Assembly: GCA_910589015.1 (NCBI GenBank)
Contig: CAJUSA010000011.1
Location: forward strand, 25,301-89,300
Reading direction: 5' to 3'
Origin: an uncultured Christensenellaceae bacterium
GTDB lineage: Bacteria > Bacillota > Clostridia > Christensenellales > Borkfalkiaceae
DNA length: 64,000 bases
Made by a program: the position numbers and the translations under genes. Under the pieces are notes generated by a model. That model had not been told where the DNA came from and made no database searches. It worked only from the letters and a program-made list of their open reading frames with translations. This document shows, one piece after another, positions 1 through 9,255 of the stretch. Numbering within the stretch: the first letter of the stretch is position 1; each line of letters opens with the position of its first letter.

Positions 1-484
1 AACCGAAATAGCCGTGTTCTTTGAAAAAAGCGCGCGTTTCTTCGTCGTTCTTCCCGCTCGTCATCACGGCGAGCGGAACGTATGCCGAACAGACGGAACA
101 GACCTCTTTGAGCCGATCCATAAGCAAACCGAAAATGGGAAGGTCGTGCGTCAGCCCCATATTAAACGCGCCCTTGGGCTTATCGCTGCCCAACCGCGTG
201 CCCTGCCCGCCCGCGAGCAACACTGCCGCAAGTTTTCCTTCGCGGATCGCCGCCGTGCCGATTTTGGCAAACTCTTCTTTGCACGCCGCAATATCCTGCA
301 CCGAAAAGCCCGCGATCGGTTCGATCTTGCCGCACGGACGCACGCTCTCTCGCAAAGCCAGCGTATCCCAGTCGATTTGGGCGATCTGCCTTTCGAGCGC
401 GGTTTTTTGCGCGCCTTCCGCCTTCTGCCAGACGGACAGGATATGATCCTGCCCGTGCGACAGCAAAACTTTTTTTATATCCAT
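1..484 (-). CDS. UDPGP-family nucleotidyltransferase, N-terminal part (cut by window edge)
   Basis: This is the first 161 codons of a gene that runs off the left edge. The translation contains LLAGGQGTRLGSDKPKG around residues 89-105, the nucleotide-binding signature of the eukaryotic-type UTP:sugar-1-phosphate uridylyltransferases (UGPase and UDP-GlcNAc pyrophosphorylase share it). Such enzymes make UDP-glucose, UDP-galactose or UDP-HexNAc from UTP and the sugar 1-phosphate; the substrate cannot be told from this part. The ATG at 484 lies one base after the stop of the alpha-galactosidase gene, with AGAGGACAAC upstream as ribosome binding site, so it is the last visible gene of the sugar operon. 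Coupling to an alpha-galactosidase fits galactose handling, but that is inference. Confidence 0.85.
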   Translation of the reverse strand, partial: MDIKKVLLSHGQDHILSVWQKAEGAQKTALERQIAQIDWDTLALRESVRPCGKIEPIAGFSVQDIAACKEEFAKIGTAAIREGKLAAVLLAGGQGTRLGSDKPKGAFNMGLTHDLPIFGLLMDRLKEVCSVCSAYVPLAVMTSGKNDEETRAFFKEHGYFG

Positions 485-485
485 G

Positions 486-2546
486 TTATGTTGTCCTCTC
501 AAATAAAAATGCCCCCGCGCAGAACGCACCGCCTTCGAATATAAGCCTATCGCCGCGCACCGAATAAGGAGTTTGCGTATAGCAATCGGCAAGACGGTAT
601 CCTTCCAACCCGATCGCAACAGGCTCGGCGCTCTGCAAGCGGTGAACGACGATCAGCCGCCGCCCCTTATATTCCTTGACGTAAATCTGCCGACCGACCG
701 GCGCACGGTACGATTCCGCATCGCAGTCGATCGAAACAATATCGCCGTAACGGACGATATCCTTTATTTTATTATAAAACAACAGCCCTTGTTTGACAAG
801 CGTTTTTTCGGTTTCCGTAAGCGAAAGCACATCGCCCGACAAACAAATCCTGCCGAGCATGGCAGCGCACAGCGAATAGACGGTGCGCCCGTCGCCTTCC
901 CCCTCGCGCAAGACCGCCCAGATCTGCATTTGCCGCGCGGGCACGACGCGCGAAACGTTCGCCGCCACAAGCGGGATTTCGGGGCATTCGTGCGCGTCGG
1001 AAAAGGAGCACATCGAAACCTTGCTCATGCGCAAAGGTTCGATGCGACTGCCGCCCGAGGCACAGTTCTCGATGACGATATCCGGCACCGCGCGCTTGAT
1101 TTCATCGAGAAAAGCAATGCTTTCTTCGGCGACCTGCCTGCCGCCCTCGCCTAAACTTTCCGCGCCGTCGCAACCGATCCCGTAAGCGTCGTTATAGTCG
1201 ATTTTAAGGTATTCGAATCCGCACTCGCGCAACAAACCGAGCACTTTTTCACGCAGATATTCCCGCACGGATTTAAGACGCAGGTCGAGAAACCGACGGT
1301 TCTTACAGGTGATCACCGCGCCGTCGCGGTGCAAATGCATTTTTTCGTCGTAAAAAACCGCGCTCTCTCTGCCCGAAACCTCGTATTCGAACCAGATCCC
1401 CGCTTTCATGCCCGCACTGCGGATCGTTTCGACGAGTGCAGAAAGCCCGTTCGGAAACATCGTTTGATTGACGTTCCAATCGCCCGCGGCATTGCACCAA
1501 CCCTTATCGAGCGGCTTATACCAGCCCGCGTCGATCACGAAATAAGATACGGGCAGATCTTTGATTGCGGCGACGATCTGTTCGACGCGTTCGGCACTCG
1601 GATCGCCCCAGGTGGTGCAGTATTCGTTGAAGAGAACGGGCATATCCTCTTCGCACGGGGGCACGCGCAGGCGGGAATCCGTCTCATGTAAAAAGGCGTT
1701 GCAAACGGCGTTCAGCGTGTTTTTTACGGTGAAATACGCGCGGTGCGTTTGAAAACTTCCGCCTGCGGGCACGGTTTTGCGCCAGTGCCCCGTTTCATAA
1801 TCGGCAAGCCCGCCCGTCAGCGTGACGCCCTCTTTCTCGCCGTATAACCCGAACTGCCACGAATACGGCGCTTGCGCCGTAACGCCCCACACGGTGCGAG
1901 ACGAACGCTCTTCCACCGCCGCAAAGGGATAATACCCGCGGTTGGGCATGCTGCCGATCTGCCCCCACCGTTCGCATTTTACGCCGTAGCGCGCCCAGCT
2001 TTGTTCCATGCCGAGTTGCGAAAACGGCAGGCTCTGCAAACGGCATTCGCGCGACCAACCGCTCGTTAAACGGTGCAGCGCGAGTCCGCATGTATCCTTT
2101 CCGCCCGACGCCGACGCGTAAATACCGCTCAGCGAAAAACTTGCGAGGTATTCAAGCGTGCGCGCCCCGCCCGTTCTGTTTTCATACCGCACGAACGTCG
2201 TAAACACGCCGCTTTTTTCATCGTATAACAGCGTATGAACATAGTCGTTTCCCTTACCGTCGGAAAGCTCGGTCACAACGCCGTGCGCATCGGCATTTTG
2301 CCGCACGATGCGCACGAGCGCGCCCGCGCGGTTGTTCATGGTGACGCCGCGCGTGTAATCAATTAGACTCTCGTCGCCCGTGAACGCCGCCTGCACAAGG
2401 GAATCGAGGCGCAATTGTTCGATCGGCACGTTGCGATCGCACGGATAAACCGCCATGCCGAATACGGTTTTGTTTTCGTGCCCTTCGAGAGGACATTCCG
2501 CATAGTAAACGGCACTATCGCCGAACTCATATTTTTTCAGAAACAT
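486..2546 (-). CDS. Alpha-galactosidase, GH36 family
   Basis: A 686-residue protein of the usual GH36 length, hydrolysing terminal alpha-1,6-galactosides such as melibiose or raffinose. The TIM-barrel motifs are visible: FVIDAGWY, AGIWFEYE, the nucleophile motif LKIDYND (Asp near residue 449), IENCASGGSRIE, and SFSDAHE in the place of the SDNTD acid/base loop. No signal peptide is seen, so it is cytoplasmic. It follows araA in the same direction, separated by about 45 bp that hold a GC-rich hairpin. The last motif differs somewhat from the classical enzymes, so activity on a related alpha-linked substrate (for example beta-L-arabinopyranoside, which some GH36/GH27 enzymes accept) is possible and would suit an arabinose operon. 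Confidence 0.88.
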   Translation of the reverse strand: MFLKKYEFGDSAVYYAECPLEGHENKTVFGMAVYPCDRNVPIEQLRLDSLVQAAFTGDESLIDYTRGVTMNNRAGALVRIVRQNADAHGVVTELSDGKGNDYVHTLLYDEKSGVFTTFVRYENRTGGARTLEYLASFSLSGIYASASGGKDTCGLALHRLTSGWSRECRLQSLPFSQLGMEQSWARYGVKCERWGQIGSMPNRGYYPFAAVEERSSRTVWGVTAQAPYSWQFGLYGEKEGVTLTGGLADYETGHWRKTVPAGGSFQTHRAYFTVKNTLNAVCNAFLHETDSRLRVPPCEEDMPVLFNEYCTTWGDPSAERVEQIVAAIKDLPVSYFVIDAGWYKPLDKGWCNAAGDWNVNQTMFPNGLSALVETIRSAGMKAGIWFEYEVSGRESAVFYDEKMHLHRDGAVITCKNRRFLDLRLKSVREYLREKVLGLLRECGFEYLKIDYNDAYGIGCDGAESLGEGGRQVAEESIAFLDEIKRAVPDIVIENCASGGSRIEPLRMSKVSMCSFSDAHECPEIPLVAANVSRVVPARQMQIWAVLREGEGDGRTVYSLCAAMLGRICLSGDVLSLTETEKTLVKQGLLFYNKIKDIVRYGDIVSIDCDAESYRAPVGRQIYVKEYKGRRLIVVHRLQSAEPVAIGLEGYRLADCYTQTPYSVRGDRLIFEGGAFCAGAFLFERTT

Positions 2547-2562
2547 ACGCTTATAGAGGAAA

Positions 2563-2582
2563 GGGCGGCATGAACGCCGCCC
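2563..2582 (-). terminator. Intercistronic GC-rich hairpin between araA and GH36 gene
   Basis: A perfect 7-bp stem GGGCGGC/GCCGCCC with a 6-nt loop lies just before the alpha-galactosidase start. In the minus direction it is followed by TTTCCTC rather than a clean U tract, so it may be a leaky terminator or an mRNA-stabilising hairpin that lowers expression of the downstream genes. In the plus direction it is followed by CTCTTTTTC. Confidence 0.4.
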
Positions 2583-2591
2583 CTCTTTTTC

Positions 2592-4049
2592 TTATTTTAT
2601 TTTCCAGACGCGGTCTGCCCACAAAAGTTTTTCCTTGAAGGCGTTGATCTCGGTCTTTTCGTCAATGACGACGACCTCGATGCCCCACATATTGCCCAGA
2701 TCGATCATTTCCTGCGCCGTGACGACCGAGGAAACGACGGTGTGGTGCGCGCCGCCCGCATAAATCCACGCCGCAACGCCGTCTTTGAAGTTGGGTTTAT
2801 ATTTCCACATCAAACCGCCCGTGGGCAGGTTGGGCATGGGGTGCGGATATTTGACGAGTTCGATTTTCTGCACGATCAGGCGCAATCTGTCGCCCATGTC
2901 GACCATGGAAACGGCGATCGCCTCGGGCGAATCAATGCCCTCGAACACCAGACGGGCAGGATCGCTCTTGCCGCCGATCCCCAACGGGTGCACCTGAATT
3001 TCGGGTTTCGTCGCGGCAAACTGCGGCGACACCTCGAGCATGTGCGCGCCAAGACACAGTCCGTCGGCAAGGTCGTAGGTGTAGTCTTCCATCAGCCCCG
3101 TGCCCTTCTGATCTGCCATATACTGCATGATCGCACCGAGCGCCGCGATTTTCCAGTCGCCTTCCGCGCCGAATCCGTAGCCCTTGCTCTGCAAATCCTG
3201 AATGGCAAGCCCGGGCAACTGATTGAGCCCGTGCAATGCGCCGAAGTGATCGACGATGCCGATATAGCCGCCCTGTTCTTTGCAGAATTTATCCATGGCA
3301 ACCTCATACTTCGCCTGTTCGCGCACGACCGAAATGCGGTCGGTGCCCATCGTATATTTTTTCGCGTATTCCGCCATGAGCGCGTCGACCTCTTCTTCGG
3401 TGACGCGGTTGATATATTCGACCAGATCGCCGATGGGATAATAGTCGACTTCCCACCCCATGCCGATGTGCGCCTCAACCTTATCGCCCTCAGTCACGGC
3501 GACGTTACGCATATTGTCCGAGAAACGGCAAACCTTAACTTCCTTTGAGAAAGCGTACCCCGCGGCAACGCGGCACCACGAGGCAAGCTCTTTGAGCGCC
3601 TCTTCGTCTTTATAATACCCGACAATGACTTTGTTGTCCATTCTCAGGCGGGAAACGATGTAACCGAATTCCCGATCGCCGTGCGCCGCCTGATTTTCGT
3701 TCATGAAGTCCATATCAATCGTGTCGTACGGCAGTTTCTCGTTATACTGCGTCGCAAAGTGGCACATAGGCTTTTGCAACATCGAAAGCCCTTTGATCCA
3801 CATTTTCGCAGGCGAGAACGTGTGGCACCAGGTAATAATGCCAACGCAGTTTTCGTCGGCGTTGACCTTTTTCACCGCCGCAATGATCTCTTCCGAACTC
3901 TTGCACGTCGTAAGGTATTTGACGGTAACAGGCACGTATTTGCTGACGTACGCCGCCATTTCCTTCGAGTGTTCGGCAACGTGCGCGAGCACTTCGTCGC
4001 CGTAGAGCGTCTGCGAACCCGTCAGCCAATAAACAATTTTCTTTTTCAT
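2592..4049 (-). CDS. araA: L-arabinose isomerase
   Basis: A 485-residue protein close to the family length of about 500. It converts L-arabinose to L-ribulose, the first catabolic step, using Mn2+. The start MKKKIVYWLTGSQTLYG and the internal GFGAEGDWK, TYDLADGLCLGAHMLEV and GGAHHTV segments are typical of AraA; the last carries metal-ligand histidines. The ATG is preceded by a GGGGG run after a 33-bp gap from araD. It is part of the minus-strand order araB-araD-araA, the canonical arabinose pathway set. I see no truncation. Confidence 0.97.
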   Translation of the reverse strand: MKKKIVYWLTGSQTLYGDEVLAHVAEHSKEMAAYVSKYVPVTVKYLTTCKSSEEIIAAVKKVNADENCVGIITWCHTFSPAKMWIKGLSMLQKPMCHFATQYNEKLPYDTIDMDFMNENQAAHGDREFGYIVSRLRMDNKVIVGYYKDEEALKELASWCRVAAGYAFSKEVKVCRFSDNMRNVAVTEGDKVEAHIGMGWEVDYYPIGDLVEYINRVTEEEVDALMAEYAKKYTMGTDRISVVREQAKYEVAMDKFCKEQGGYIGIVDHFGALHGLNQLPGLAIQDLQSKGYGFGAEGDWKIAALGAIMQYMADQKGTGLMEDYTYDLADGLCLGAHMLEVSPQFAATKPEIQVHPLGIGGKSDPARLVFEGIDSPEAIAVSMVDMGDRLRLIVQKIELVKYPHPMPNLPTGGLMWKYKPNFKDGVAAWIYAGGAHHTVVSSVVTAQEMIDLGNMWGIEVVVIDEKTEINAFKEKLLWADRVWKIK

Positions 4050-4082
4050 AAAAATAAAACCCCCAAGTTTTATAATAATTTT

Positions 4083-4781
4083 TTATTTTTTCTGTCCGTA
4101 ATAGGCGTTTTTGCCGTGTTTGCGCTGATAGTGTTTTTCCATCATAAAGCGGTCGGCACGCTGCACGTTCGGGTTGATGCTCTCGGTGAGATACGCCATT
4201 TTCGCCACTTCTTCGATCACCGTCGCGTTATAAACCGACCCGTCGGCATCCTTGCCGAATGCAAACACGCCGTGACTCTTGATGAGCACGCCGGGCACTT
4301 CGAGCGGTTTCAAGCCGTCGGCGGCAAATTTTTCGACGATCGCCAGCCCCGTGTTCTTCTCGTATTCGCCCTCGATTTCCGCCTGCGTCAGCGAGCGTGC
4401 GCAGGGAATGTCGCCGTAAAAATAGTCGGCATGCGTCGTGCCGTAAAAAGGAATCGCGCGCCCCGCCTGCGCCCATGCCGTGGCATAAGCGGAATGGGTG
4501 TGCGTTACGCCCCCCACGTCGGGGAACGCCTTGTAGAACTCGATATGGGTGGGCGTATCGGACGAAGGGCGCAGCTTCCCTTCCACCACCTTGCCGTTCA
4601 GATCGACGACGACGAGATCGTCCGCCGTCATATCGTCGTAACTCACGCCCGAAGGCTTGATGACGACAAGCCCGCTCGCCCTGTCGATCTGCGAAACGTT
4701 GCCCCAAGTGAACAGCACGAGTTTGTTTTTTACCAAATCGAGATTGGCTTTGAGTACCTTTTCTTTTAATTGCTCTAACAT
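4083..4781 (-). CDS. araD: L-ribulose-5-phosphate 4-epimerase
   Basis: A class II aldolase-family protein of 232 residues that epimerises L-ribulose 5-phosphate to D-xylulose 5-phosphate. The zinc site is visible as [16 protein letters not shown] (His-x-His) and a later His in [11 protein letters not shown]; the GNVSQID and SGVSYDDM segments are also typical. A longer frame reaches upstream to 4802, but the ATG at 4781 has the strong ribosome binding site AAGGGGGGAATTATC and gives the standard N-terminus MLEQLKEKV. The araB stop is 13 bp upstream. Confidence 0.97.
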   Translation of the reverse strand: MLEQLKEKVLKANLDLVKNKLVLFTWGNVSQIDRASGLVVIKPSGVSYDDMTADDLVVVDLNGKVVEGKLRPSSDTPTHIEFYKAFPDVGGVTHTHSAYATAWAQAGRAIPFYGTTHADYFYGDIPCARSLTQAEIEGEYEKNTGLAIVEKFAADGLKPLEVPGVLIKSHGVFAFGKDADGSVYNATVIEEVAKMAYLTESINPNVQRADRFMMEKHYQRKHGKNAYYGQKK

Positions 4782-4794
4782 GATAATTCCCCCC

Positions 4795-6390
4795 TTATAC
4801 AATCGACTGCACCGCCTCTCTTACGACGGGAAGCGCGCGTTCGTAGCGTTCGATAAAGTTTTCGAACCCCGCTATATCCTGCGGGTCGGGCGGCAAGGTC
4901 ACGCCTTCCTGCCCTTTGAAAACCTTTTCTTCGAGGTAGTGTTCGAGGCTCTCGTCCGCGCCCTTTCGGATAAGGTAATTTGCAAGAATCGCCATGCCCC
5001 AGGCGCCGCCTTCGCCCGCCGTTTTCATCACCGTGACGGGCACGCCGAGCGCCGCGGCAAGAAAGCTCTGCCCCACGCGTTCGGTTTTGAACAGACCGCC
5101 GTGCCCCGTAATGCAATCGAGCTTGACGCCCTCTTCTTTGAGCATGATGTCGCACCCGACTTTCAGGGCGCCGAAGCACGAATAAAGTTGCGTGCGCATG
5201 AAGTTTGCAAGGCTCATCTTCGAGGTATCTTTCCGCACGAAGAGCGGACGGCCTTTTTCGACCTTCGTCACATGCTCGTTGGAAACGTAATTATAAGAAA
5301 GCAACCCGCCGCAGTCCTTGTCGCCCTTTTCCGCCTCGAAATAGAGCATGTCGTAGAGCTTCCATTTGGGAATATCCACGCCCGCCAACGCGGCGAATTC
5401 GCCGAACAGATTGACCCAGGCGTTGATATCGGACGTGCAGTTGTTGCAATGCACCATGCCCACAAGATCGCCCACGGGCGTCGTGACAAGGTCGATTTCG
5501 GGATAAGGCTTTGAGAGTTCCTTTTCGAGCACGATCATGGCAAAGACCGAAGTGCCCGCCGAAACGTTGCCCGTGCGCTTTTTCACGGCGTTCGTCGCCA
5601 CCATTCCCGTGCCCGCGTCACCCTCGGGGGGACAGAGCGGGATCCCGCTTTCGAGCTTGCCCGAAGGGTCGAGGATCTTCGCCCCCTCTTTGGTCAGCCG
5701 TCCCGCGGATTCGCCCGCGACCAATATACGCGGTAAAATTTGTTCGACCTTTTTGAGCAGTTTGCCCGAAACGAGCTTGTCGAACTTCGAGAGCATGGTT
5801 TTATCGTACTGTCTGGTTGCGGGATCGACGGGGAACATACCCGACGCCTCGCCCACGCCGATGACCTTTTCGCCCGTTAAAAGCCAATGCACATAGCCTT
5901 CGAGCGTCGTCTGATAGGCGATGTTCTTTACATGCTCTTCGCCGTTGAGAATCGCCTGATAGAGGTGCGCGACCGACCAGCGCGCGGGAATGTGGTAACC
6001 GAAGAGTTCGGTGAGCCGATCGGCGGCATACGCGGCGTTGTTGTTGCGCCAGGTACGGAACGGCGTCAGCAACCGGTCGTCTTTATCGAACACCATGTAA
6101 CCGTGCATCATGGCGGAAATGCCGATCGCGCCCACACGCGTCAACGTCACGCCGTATTTTTTGTGCACGTCGTCTGCAAGGCTCTTATAGCAGGACTGCA
6201 AACCGTACAGAATATCTTCGAGCGAATACGTCCACAAACCGTTCTCATGGCGGTTTTCCCACTCGTGCGACCCCGAGGCGACGGGCGCGTTGTGCTCGTC
6301 GATGAGAACGGCCTTGATCCGCGTCGAACCGAATTCGATTCCGAGTGCGGTTGCACCCTTTTCGACGCTTGTTTTATAAGTTGAAAGCAA
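4795..6390 (-). CDS. araB: L-ribulokinase, FGGY family
   Basis: A 531-residue FGGY carbohydrate kinase with the N-terminal phosphate-binding motif [17 protein letters not shown] and the later [14 protein letters not shown] and TGHGGLFKT segments. It phosphorylates L-ribulose with ATP. The start is TTG at 6390, with GGGGGGATTTTCTT upstream as ribosome binding site; no better ATG is available before the conserved motif. It is the first gene of the operon behind the promoter at 6423-6451. Assignment as ribulokinase rather than xylulokinase rests on its place with araA and araD. Confidence 0.93.
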   Translation of the reverse strand: MLSTYKTSVEKGATALGIEFGSTRIKAVLIDEHNAPVASGSHEWENRHENGLWTYSLEDILYGLQSCYKSLADDVHKKYGVTLTRVGAIGISAMMHGYMVFDKDDRLLTPFRTWRNNNAAYAADRLTELFGYHIPARWSVAHLYQAILNGEEHVKNIAYQTTLEGYVHWLLTGEKVIGVGEASGMFPVDPATRQYDKTMLSKFDKLVSGKLLKKVEQILPRILVAGESAGRLTKEGAKILDPSGKLESGIPLCPPEGDAGTGMVATNAVKKRTGNVSAGTSVFAMIVLEKELSKPYPEIDLVTTPVGDLVGMVHCNNCTSDINAWVNLFGEFAALAGVDIPKWKLYDMLYFEAEKGDKDCGGLLSYNYVSNEHVTKVEKGRPLFVRKDTSKMSLANFMRTQLYSCFGALKVGCDIMLKEEGVKLDCITGHGGLFKTERVGQSFLAAALGVPVTVMKTAGEGGAWGMAILANYLIRKGADESLEHYLEEKVFKGQEGVTLPPDPQDIAGFENFIERYERALPVVREAVQSIV

Positions 6391-6422
6391 AAGAAAATCC
6401 CCCCTGTTTTTTACCTGTAGAC

Positions 6423-6451
6423 ATTATAAAATAAAAAGAAAAAAAATTCAA
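6423..6451 (-). promoter_or_regulatory. Sigma-A type promoter of the ara operon
   Basis: On the minus strand TTGAAT and TATAAT are separated by exactly 17 bp. The -10 box lies about 33 bp before the araB start, leaving a short leader with the GGGGGG ribosome binding site. Confidence 0.8.
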
Positions 6452-6469
6452 GACTTAAAAGCAAATTTA

Positions 6470-6496
6470 TTTGAAATTTATTCAAAAATTTTTGAA
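6470..6496. promoter_or_regulatory. Overlapping palindromes upstream of the ara promoter
   Basis: TTTGAA-N5-TTCAAA (6470-6486) overlaps a 16-bp perfect palindrome made of TTCAAAAA and its complement (6481-6496). They lie about 20-45 bp upstream of the -35 box, a place suited to an activator or catabolite regulator. The AT-rich setting makes chance palindromes easier, so the binding protein is unknown. The rest of 6391-6744 holds the promoter, the left att copy and an arm-type repeat, and no gene. Confidence 0.4.
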
Positions 6497-6508
6497 AAAA
6501 TCAAAAAT

Positions 6509-6593
6509 AAAACCCCGCATATCGGTACTCAGGCTAAGCCTATGACGCAATATGTAGGGTTTCTGGTGGGAACGGCAGAACTCGAATCTGCGA
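6509..6593 (-). other. Left attachment site: tRNA-Val 3' fragment plus its terminator
   Basis: Bases 6564-6593 are identical to the last 30 bases of the tRNA-Val gene at 49320-49396 (CCA end, T arm). The preceding segment 6509-6563 matches the terminator region beside the intact tRNA with a few substitutions, several of which keep the stem paired. This is what is left of the original tRNA 3' side after element A integrated; it cannot form a tRNA. Confidence 0.9.
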
Positions 6594-6667
6594 ACCCTAC
6601 CTAGATTATAGCATAAAAACGCCAAAAATCAAGCAATTTTAAGCTATTTTTCAGCATTTTTTTAATC

Positions 6668-6689
6668 TACCCCAAAATTACCCCAAAAA
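6668..6689 (+). repeat. Left copy of 22-bp element A arm-type repeat
   Basis: TACCCCAAAATTACCCC followed by five A is found identically at 26586-26607, near the other end of element A and inside the integrase remnant. It contains the tandem unit TTACCCCAAAA. Direct repeats near both ends of an integrated phage are typical arm-type integrase binding sites. Confidence 0.65.
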
Positions 6690-6744
6690 TGCCGACAATA
6701 ACTTCTTTTCTCTTCCCCCATAACAGGGGGTTTTTCTATTCTTG

Positions 6745-7638
6745 TTAAGGCGTTGTCCTTCCTTCACACCAACGAATGAAATTTTCCATTTCATCGGATT
6801 TGGAATTCATCTCGTTCACTTCTTTTACGGTCGAAAAATTATAACCGCCCACCATTCCGAGAGCCGCGAAAGTGACGATCACGGCGAGTTTAACGACGAG
6901 TTTTATAACCGTTTCTTTCGAGGGATTGAAAATCACTTCTTGCAAAATCGACGCAGAAAACAGCGACGTCAACACCGTTGTACAGATCGTCCGAATATAA
7001 TCGATCGCGTTCAGCGTCCGCGTGGTTAAGCCCCCGCTGGGCGATTTGTGACTGCCGATACTCTTCCGACGATTTGCAAATAAATAATTTTCGTCGTAAT
7101 GAGCCGTTCGAACGCGCCCCGCCCGCCCGATTATCTTTAATTGTAATCTTGTAAGGTTTGGGAACTTCTTTTTCAACTCGCGTTTATCGAGCGCCTGATA
7201 TTTTTCTTTGTATTCCTCGATCGTTATCCCTGCGCTGTTCAGGATTGCAGATCGATCGCTGTCAAGCTGTTTTCTTTCCCATTCCCGACAATAGTCACGA
7301 ACTTTATCGGAAAGGTTATGCTCGATTATTTCGCGGATCATGTCTTGTAATCGCTCTGCTGCTTTGCCGTATCGTTCTGTTTTTCTGCCCCGCCGCTGGG
7401 CAAAGGAACGTAACAAAAGATAGATCGCCACGGTACAAGCGGCAACAATGCCCGTATCGATCCCGACTTCCTTCCAGTTTATTTTCAGATCGAACATAAA
7501 CTCGGCGAGAAAGGCGAGAATGATCGCGACAAATAGACCGACCACCAGGATAATAACGGTTATGTCCAACCCGTCCGAAAACGCTATTTTCTTCTTTTCG
7601 GATAACGGCTGCGTATGATTTTCGTAATCTTTCAGCAT
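6745..7638 (-). CDS. Element A membrane protein, unknown function
   Basis: A 297-residue protein with two hydrophobic helices near the N-terminus (about residues 25-50 and 60-80), a charged central region with many Arg and Lys, and two more helices near residues 210-270. I recognise no family. It is the last gene of the element A late operon, where phages often keep lysis or accessory genes, but no muralytic motif is present. It could be a superinfection-exclusion or other membrane accessory protein; this is a guess from position. Upstream spacing is 3 bp from the next membrane gene. Confidence 0.6.
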   Translation of the reverse strand: MLKDYENHTQPLSEKKKIAFSDGLDITVIILVVGLFVAIILAFLAEFMFDLKINWKEVGIDTGIVAACTVAIYLLLRSFAQRRGRKTERYGKAAERLQDMIREIIEHNLSDKVRDYCREWERKQLDSDRSAILNSAGITIEEYKEKYQALDKRELKKKFPNLTRLQLKIIGRAGRVRTAHYDENYLFANRRKSIGSHKSPSGGLTTRTLNAIDYIRTICTTVLTSLFSASILQEVIFNPSKETVIKLVVKLAVIVTFAALGMVGGYNFSTVKEVNEMNSKSDEMENFIRWCEGRTTP

Positions 7639-7641
7639 AGT

Positions 7642-8070
7642 TTATCCCCCCTGTATCAAGCCCGATTTCAAGACGTCGCCCACCGTCTGCGCTTTGCGTT
7701 TATATTTACGATGAAAATGCCAGAACACGCATGCAGCGATCGAACCGACCGCCGCGGACAACTCAATCCACAAAAAGGTCGTCACATAATCCTGAAACAA
7801 TTCGAGCGTGAAGAAGCCCGCGAGCGCCACAAACGCGAGCGCAAGCAAATTGATGAACGGGAAGTGTGCGCGAAATCCTTTTAATATCCCGCCGAGGAAC
7901 GGCAAAGCGTTGAGCGCCGCCACCGCTAAACCCATTCCCCATTTCATTCCACCGCCCGTTTTGACGAACGGCAAAAGACAAGCCGTCACAATGATGTACG
8001 GGACGAAATATACGGCAATCGAGATCCAAAAGAATAAGTACCGCTCTTTGCGATAGGTCTTATATGTCAT
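7642..8070 (-). CDS. Small four-helix membrane protein of element A
   Basis: A 142-residue protein with about four transmembrane segments (near residues 13-35, 45-62, 70-92 and 97-118) and a basic C-terminal tail. It overlaps the preceding gene by 11 bp. A holin-like role is possible from size, topology and position at the end of the late operon, but no endolysin gene is found next to it, so that remains weak inference. Confidence 0.6.
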   Translation of the reverse strand: MTYKTYRKERYLFFWISIAVYFVPYIIVTACLLPFVKTGGGMKWGMGLAVAALNALPFLGGILKGFRAHFPFINLLALAFVALAGFFTLELFQDYVTTFLWIELSAAVGSIAACVFWHFHRKYKRKAQTVGDVLKSGLIQGG

Positions 8071-8674
8071 TATTTATTTCCTCCGCCGTTTTTTCAAGTG
8101 CGCCGCGCTCTTCCTTGAATTTTTCATTTTCCCCGAGCAGTTTCACAAGCGCCTTGCTCTGTGCGCTTAGCGCCGCGTCGATCTTGTTCACTTCGCCGAA
8201 CAGCGTCTTAAATTTACCGCCTGTTCCCGTCACGAAACCCGTCACCTTATTCAACGCTTTTTTCCCAAGCAATACCACGATGATCACGGCGACTACGGCA
8301 AATATAGACCCCCACACGGGTGAGTATTCCCCGAGCCACTTTACAAAAGCCGTCCAACCGTTTGCCGCGGCGTCAGGCGTATCTTCCGTTACGAGTGAGA
8401 GAAGATACTCTTCGATACTGCCCCATTGCCCAACAATAGCGTTATAATACGTTTCGTAATCGTCGCCGTATTTCGCTTTGAGTTGCTCTATAAAGCCGTC
8501 TACAAGCTCTTTCAGACCGTCCTCGACCGTTTCCGTTTTATCAGTCGTTTCGTCTATTACAGGCGGTTCTGCGTTCTCTTCCGCGATTGCGGTTGCGTTG
8601 CCCATAAACAACGGGCAGAGCAAAAAACAAGCCGCCATGCAGACGGCAACAATCAGTCTATAACATTTTTTCAT
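8060..8674 (-). CDS. Secreted/membrane protein with signal peptide and coiled coil
   Basis: The 204-residue product starts with a clear signal peptide (MKKCYRLIVAVCMAACFLLC, cleavage near residue 31), followed by an acidic extracellular part, a transmembrane helix near residues 122-140, and a C-terminal coiled coil ending ALEKTAEEINNDI. No family is recognised. It sits between the tail-fibre region and two membrane-protein genes of element A and may belong to a lysis or surface-modification set. Confidence 0.6.
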   Translation of the reverse strand: MKKCYRLIVAVCMAACFLLCPLFMGNATAIAEENAEPPVIDETTDKTETVEDGLKELVDGFIEQLKAKYGDDYETYYNAIVGQWGSIEEYLLSLVTEDTPDAAANGWTAFVKWLGEYSPVWGSIFAVVAVIIVVLLGKKALNKVTGFVTGTGGKFKTLFGEVNKIDAALSAQSKALVKLLGENEKFKEERGALEKTAEEINNDI

Positions 8675-8685
8675 GTTTTACTCCT

Positions 8686-9255
8686 TTATAATTTTTCCCC
8701 AAGATCAACCGCGACGATTGCCGAAACAAATTCCTCTTTGGTCAGATCATGCGTGTTCAGCCGCACGTTTTCTCGATATGAGAGATACGCGTACTCTATA
8801 AGTCCGTCAAGTTTCATTTGCAGTTCTTCAAAGCGTTTATCCGCTCGTTCGGCGCGTTCTTCCGCCTGTGTAAGCCGTTTTTCTAGGGTTTCCGTCCGTT
8901 CTTTCAAGGCAACAATCTCGCCCGTCAGAAGGGCAAATTCGGGCATTGCAGAAAGGTCTTTTTCTACCGCTTTCAACAGCAACGGCTCGATTTTGTATAC
9001 CTCAATCAACTCGCCGCGCAGATAGTGTTTGACCGCCGCTTTTAACTCGCCTGTTTCCAGATCCGAAAGCGTAACCGAAGAACCTCGTATGATTCGCTGA
9101 ACCTTTTCTTTTCCGTTCAGTTCGGAAACAAAATAAAATTCCCCGCTTTTGTTGGGAAGATCGATTTCAAGATCGAGCGCCCCCGATTCTATTAGAAAAG
9201 GCGATACATCATCGTACCGCCCAATACCGTTGCTTTTCAGTTTGATCTTTCTCAT
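8686..9255 (-). CDS. Phage tail-region protein with C-terminal coiled coil
   Basis: A 189-residue protein: the first 90 residues are beta-rich in composition, then a long heptad-type helix (about residues 108-150, with ETLEKRLTQAEERAERADKR) predicts a coiled coil. It overlaps the stop of the next upstream gene by 4 bp, so the two are translationally coupled. It is probably a fibre or baseplate accessory protein from its position; no family is recognised. Confidence 0.6.
   Translation of the reverse strand: MRKIKLKSNGIGRYDDVSPFLIESGALDLEIDLPNKSGEFYFVSELNGKEKVQRIIRGSSVTLSDLETGELKAAVKHYLRGELIEVYKIEPLLLKAVEKDLSAMPEFALLTGEIVALKERTETLEKRLTQAEERAERADKRFEELQMKLDGLIEYAYLSYRENVRLNTHDLTKEEFVSAIVAVDLGEKL

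Noticed and set aside
2742..3548. Long plus-strand open frame opposite araA (and similar frames opposite araB, araD, GH36)
   Set aside because: Mirror frames of GC-rich coding DNA; they lack ribosome binding sites and show Arg/His-rich composition typical of antisense shadows.
6564..6593. Second tRNA-Val gene
   Set aside because: Only the T arm and CCA end are present; D arm and anticodon arm are missing.
7642..8070. Holin assignment
   Set aside because: Topology would fit, but no endolysin is nearby and no family match is visible, so it is listed only as a membrane protein.
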